64,000 nucleotides of DNA, from NCBI GenBank assembly GCA_018806915.1, contig JAGKQI010000038.1:248001-312000 (forward strand), written 5' to 3'. A model generated the notes under the pieces. It had not been told where the DNA came from. It ran no database searches and was given only the letters and a program-made list of their open reading frames with translations. The DNA is from Phytophthora colocasiae. Lineage: Eukaryota > Oomycota > Peronosporomycetes > Peronosporales > Peronosporaceae. The position numbers and the translations under genes were made by a program. Of the stretch, positions 61,513-64,000 are shown one piece after another (within the stretch, counting starts at the first letter, position 1; the number at the start of each line of letters is the position of its first letter).

Positions 61513-64000
61513 ATGGCAGTGGAGATTCCAATCGAAGGCAACGTATGTTGCCCCGAGGGGATCAAGCCTGATAGTGCCAAGACGCTCATGGCGCAAGGCT
61601 CACTGGATCTACACGATCACGTCGCTTCTCACATGACAAATGCTTTCGGAGACCATTTTCCTACGATGGAGCTCCGCTTCAAAAACGTTTCGATCTCAGC
61701 GGACGTCGTGGTGAAGGACACTTCCGATGCGAAAACCGAGCTTCCGACACTCCCGAACGTTGTGATGAAGACCATTCGCGGCCAACTCGCGAGGAGGTAC
61801 AAGGTGAAGAAGCAGGTTCTCGACAACGTCAGTGGAGTGTTCAAGCCCGGGACAATGACACTTGTACTGGGACAACCTGGATCGGGCAAGTCCGCTTTGA
61901 TGAAGCTGCTTAGTGGACGTTTTCCGAAGGACTCGAGCGTCAAGATCACGGGGGAAGTGACGTACAACGGTACTCCACTGCCGAAATTACGTAAGGTTTT
62001 GCCCCAGCTCGTCTCGTACGTCCCTCAACTAGATGAACACTATACCTTTCTGACCGCGAAAGAGACGCTAGAATTCGCGCACGCCTGTTCTGGAGGAGAT
62101 TTAGCTAGATATTGGGAGAAGCTCTTGATGCATGGAACTCCGGAGGAAAACCAAGAAGCGTTGAAGGTAGTACGAGCAATGTACCAGCACTACCCTGAAG
62201 TTGTGATCCAACAGCTTGGGTTGGATACCTGTCAGAACACCATTGTCGGGGATGCCATGCATCGAGGTATCTCTGGTGGCGAACGCAAGCGAGTGACGAC
62301 TGGAGAGATGGCGTTTGGCAATGCGTACGTGAAGATGATGGACGAGATCAGTACTGGACTGGATAGTGCTGCTGCGTTCGATATCCTCAAGATGCAGAGG
62401 AGTATTGCCAAGAAGTTCCACAATACGGTCGTGATTTCTCTCTTACAGCCGTCTCCCGAGCTGTTTGCGCTTTTCGATAATGTTATTCTGCTGAATGAAG
62501 GTCGTGTCATGTACAACGGGCCTTGTGACGAAGCTCTGGACTACTTTGAAGCTCTCGGATTCAAACGCCTTTCACATCGTGACGTTGCGGATTTTCTGAT
62601 TGATTTTGGAACCAACAAACAGGTTCAACACCAAGTACGTGGTAATGTCCCTCGTACTCCCCAAGAATTTGGGAGGCGTTTGAAACCTCTTCCGCTTATG
62701 AACGTCTTCAAGCGGAGTTGAGTGTTCCATATTCAACTGGAGACATGGCGAGGATCATGAAGACTCAACAGGAATTCTACCAGTCCTTTTGGGCTAGTAC
62801 GATTTTACTGATGAAGCGCCAGATTACAATGATGAGGCGGGAAATGTCAGGTCTCGTTGGGCGATTAATGATGAACACTTTGCTGGCGTTACTGTACGGC
62901 TGTGTCTTCTACCAAATGGACCCAAGTGACCCGCAATTAGTGATGGGCGTCATTTTCGAGTCGGCTCTGTGCTTGTCGATGGCTCTTTCAGCTCAGATCC
63001 CAAGCATCATGACGGCCCGTGACGTGTTTTACAAGCAACGAGGCAACAATTTCTTCCGAACAGCGTCGTACATTCTGTCGTACTCGGCAAGTCGACTTCC
63101 CCCGATCATTTTTGAGACGGCGGTTTTCAGTTCTATTGTCTATTGGATGTGCGGTTTTTGTGAGCTCTGTGGAGAGCTTCATCCTCTTCGTGGTGATCAT
63201 TTGTTTGGTGAACTTTACGTCCGCGGTTTTCGTTTTCTTCTTGGCGTCTGTTGCCGGTGAACCCCATTGCTGGCATTGCAATTGAGCTGTTTATCTTGTT
63301 CGCTGGCTTTACGAAAGACCAGATTCCGGATTATCTCATCTGGATATACTGGATTAAGCCTGTGGGCTGGGGAGTCCGTGCTCTCGCGGTGAATCAGTAC
63401 ACTGAGGCTCGTTTTGACACTTGCATCTACAACGACGTGGACTATTGTGCCCGATGCGGTATGAAGATGGGGGAGTACGCACTTTCCTCTTACGAGGTCC
63501 CAACCCAGAGATACTGGATCTGGTACGGCATGTTGTACACTGTAGGCGCCTACTTTGTCTACTTCTCGTTATCTTTTCTCGCACTGGATATCACCGATAC
63601 GAAAGTCCGGAGAACGTGGTGATTAAAAAGCAAGAAGACATCGACAGTAAAAGTGTAGCCTTCAAGCTTGGAGAATATACGCTCACACAGACTTCACGAA
63701 ATAACGAGGCGAAATGACTGTCTCAGTGGACTTGGGCTCGGATAGATCCCTCGTGCCAGTCACGGTGGCATTCAAGGACTTGTGGTACACAGTTCCAGAC
63801 CCGGCAGATTCCGACAAAAGCATCAACTTACTCAAGGGTATCAGTGGATATGCACTTCCTGGAACAATTACCGCACTTATGGGATCTTCTGGTGCGGGTA
63901 AAACGACTCTGATGGATGTGATCGCTGGACGAAAGAGTGGTGGTAAGATTCAAGGCCAAATTCCGGCGACGGACTTGGCTATTAGACGTTCAACCGGGTA
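61513..64000 (+). pseudogene. Full-size PDR/ABCG transporter pseudogene, runs off the right edge
   Basis: From ATG 61513 (MAVEIPIEG) an intact first nucleotide-binding domain has Walker A GQPGSGKS, signature ISGGERKR and Walker B MMDEISTGLD. After FGTNKQVQHQVRGNVPRTP the frame breaks near 62665. It resumes with the first membrane domain (MMNTLLALLYGCVFYQMDPS, ARDVFYKQRGNNFFRTASYI). It breaks again in a T run near 63153 and near 63250, continues with IPDYLIWIYWIKPVGWGVRA, breaks near 63590 and near 63714, and then enters the second NBD (GSSGAGKTT). PDR pumps export drugs and plant toxins using ATP. Five frame breaks make a functional full-length pump unlikely. The NBD2 segment KIQGQIPATDLAI also seems to lack a few residues. 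Confidence 0.85.

Overview
The window looks like nuclear DNA of an oomycete, most likely Phytophthora or a close relative. The evidence is a Crinkler-type effector with an N-terminal LFLAK motif, an XEG1-like secreted GH12 protein, a full-size PDR/ABCG transporter relic, short (50-75 nt) GT-AG introns, very short divergent intergenic regions, and oomycete initiator-like motifs (TCAYTYYNCAWTTT type) just upstream of several start codons.

Layout. 1-3.7 kb: end of a WDR12/YTM1 ribosome-biogenesis gene, a three-exon DBP5/DDX19 mRNA-export helicase, and a GH5 glycoside hydrolase. 4-12.6 kb is accessory: a Crinkler with P-loop NTPase and nuclease-like regions, a frameshifted membrane-anchored glycoside hydrolase pseudogene, a tRNA-derived SINE with target-site duplication, a GH12 protein whose catalytic nucleophile is replaced by lysine, and a small Cys/His-motif nuclear-type protein. 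12.6-16.6 kb is gene-poor, with a proline-rich hypothetical gene and a decayed gene. 16.6-19.6 kb holds a BED-finger/medium-chain dehydrogenase fusion, divergent from an intron-containing SpoU/TrmH RNA methyltransferase.

20.98-30.75 kb is a 9,776-bp Ty3/gypsy LTR retrotransposon with 839-bp LTRs that differ at two positions I can see. It sits inside the coding sequence of a minus-strand gene weakly resembling NYN/PIN-like proteins. Removing the element and one 4-bp target duplication leaves the gene in frame, so this is a recent knockout. The element's own pol is broken by one frameshift and one in-frame stop.

31-46.7 kb is a housekeeping block: MTR4 exosome helicase, an EDR2-like START/DUF1336 lipid-binding protein, insulysin, a C2-DEP-AGC kinase and a four-exon COPI-associated membrane protein. 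It is interspersed with two damaged relatives of the split gene and another decayed gene. 46.9-57.6 kb is one uninterrupted 3,555-codon VPS13 lipid-transfer protein. After it come a small single-pass/coiled-coil protein, a short inverted-repeat DNA transposon, glutamate decarboxylase, and a PDR transporter pseudogene running off the right edge.

Several accessory genes carry frameshifts while long conserved genes (VPS13, MTR4, IDE) carry none. That points to real gene decay rather than poor sequence quality.
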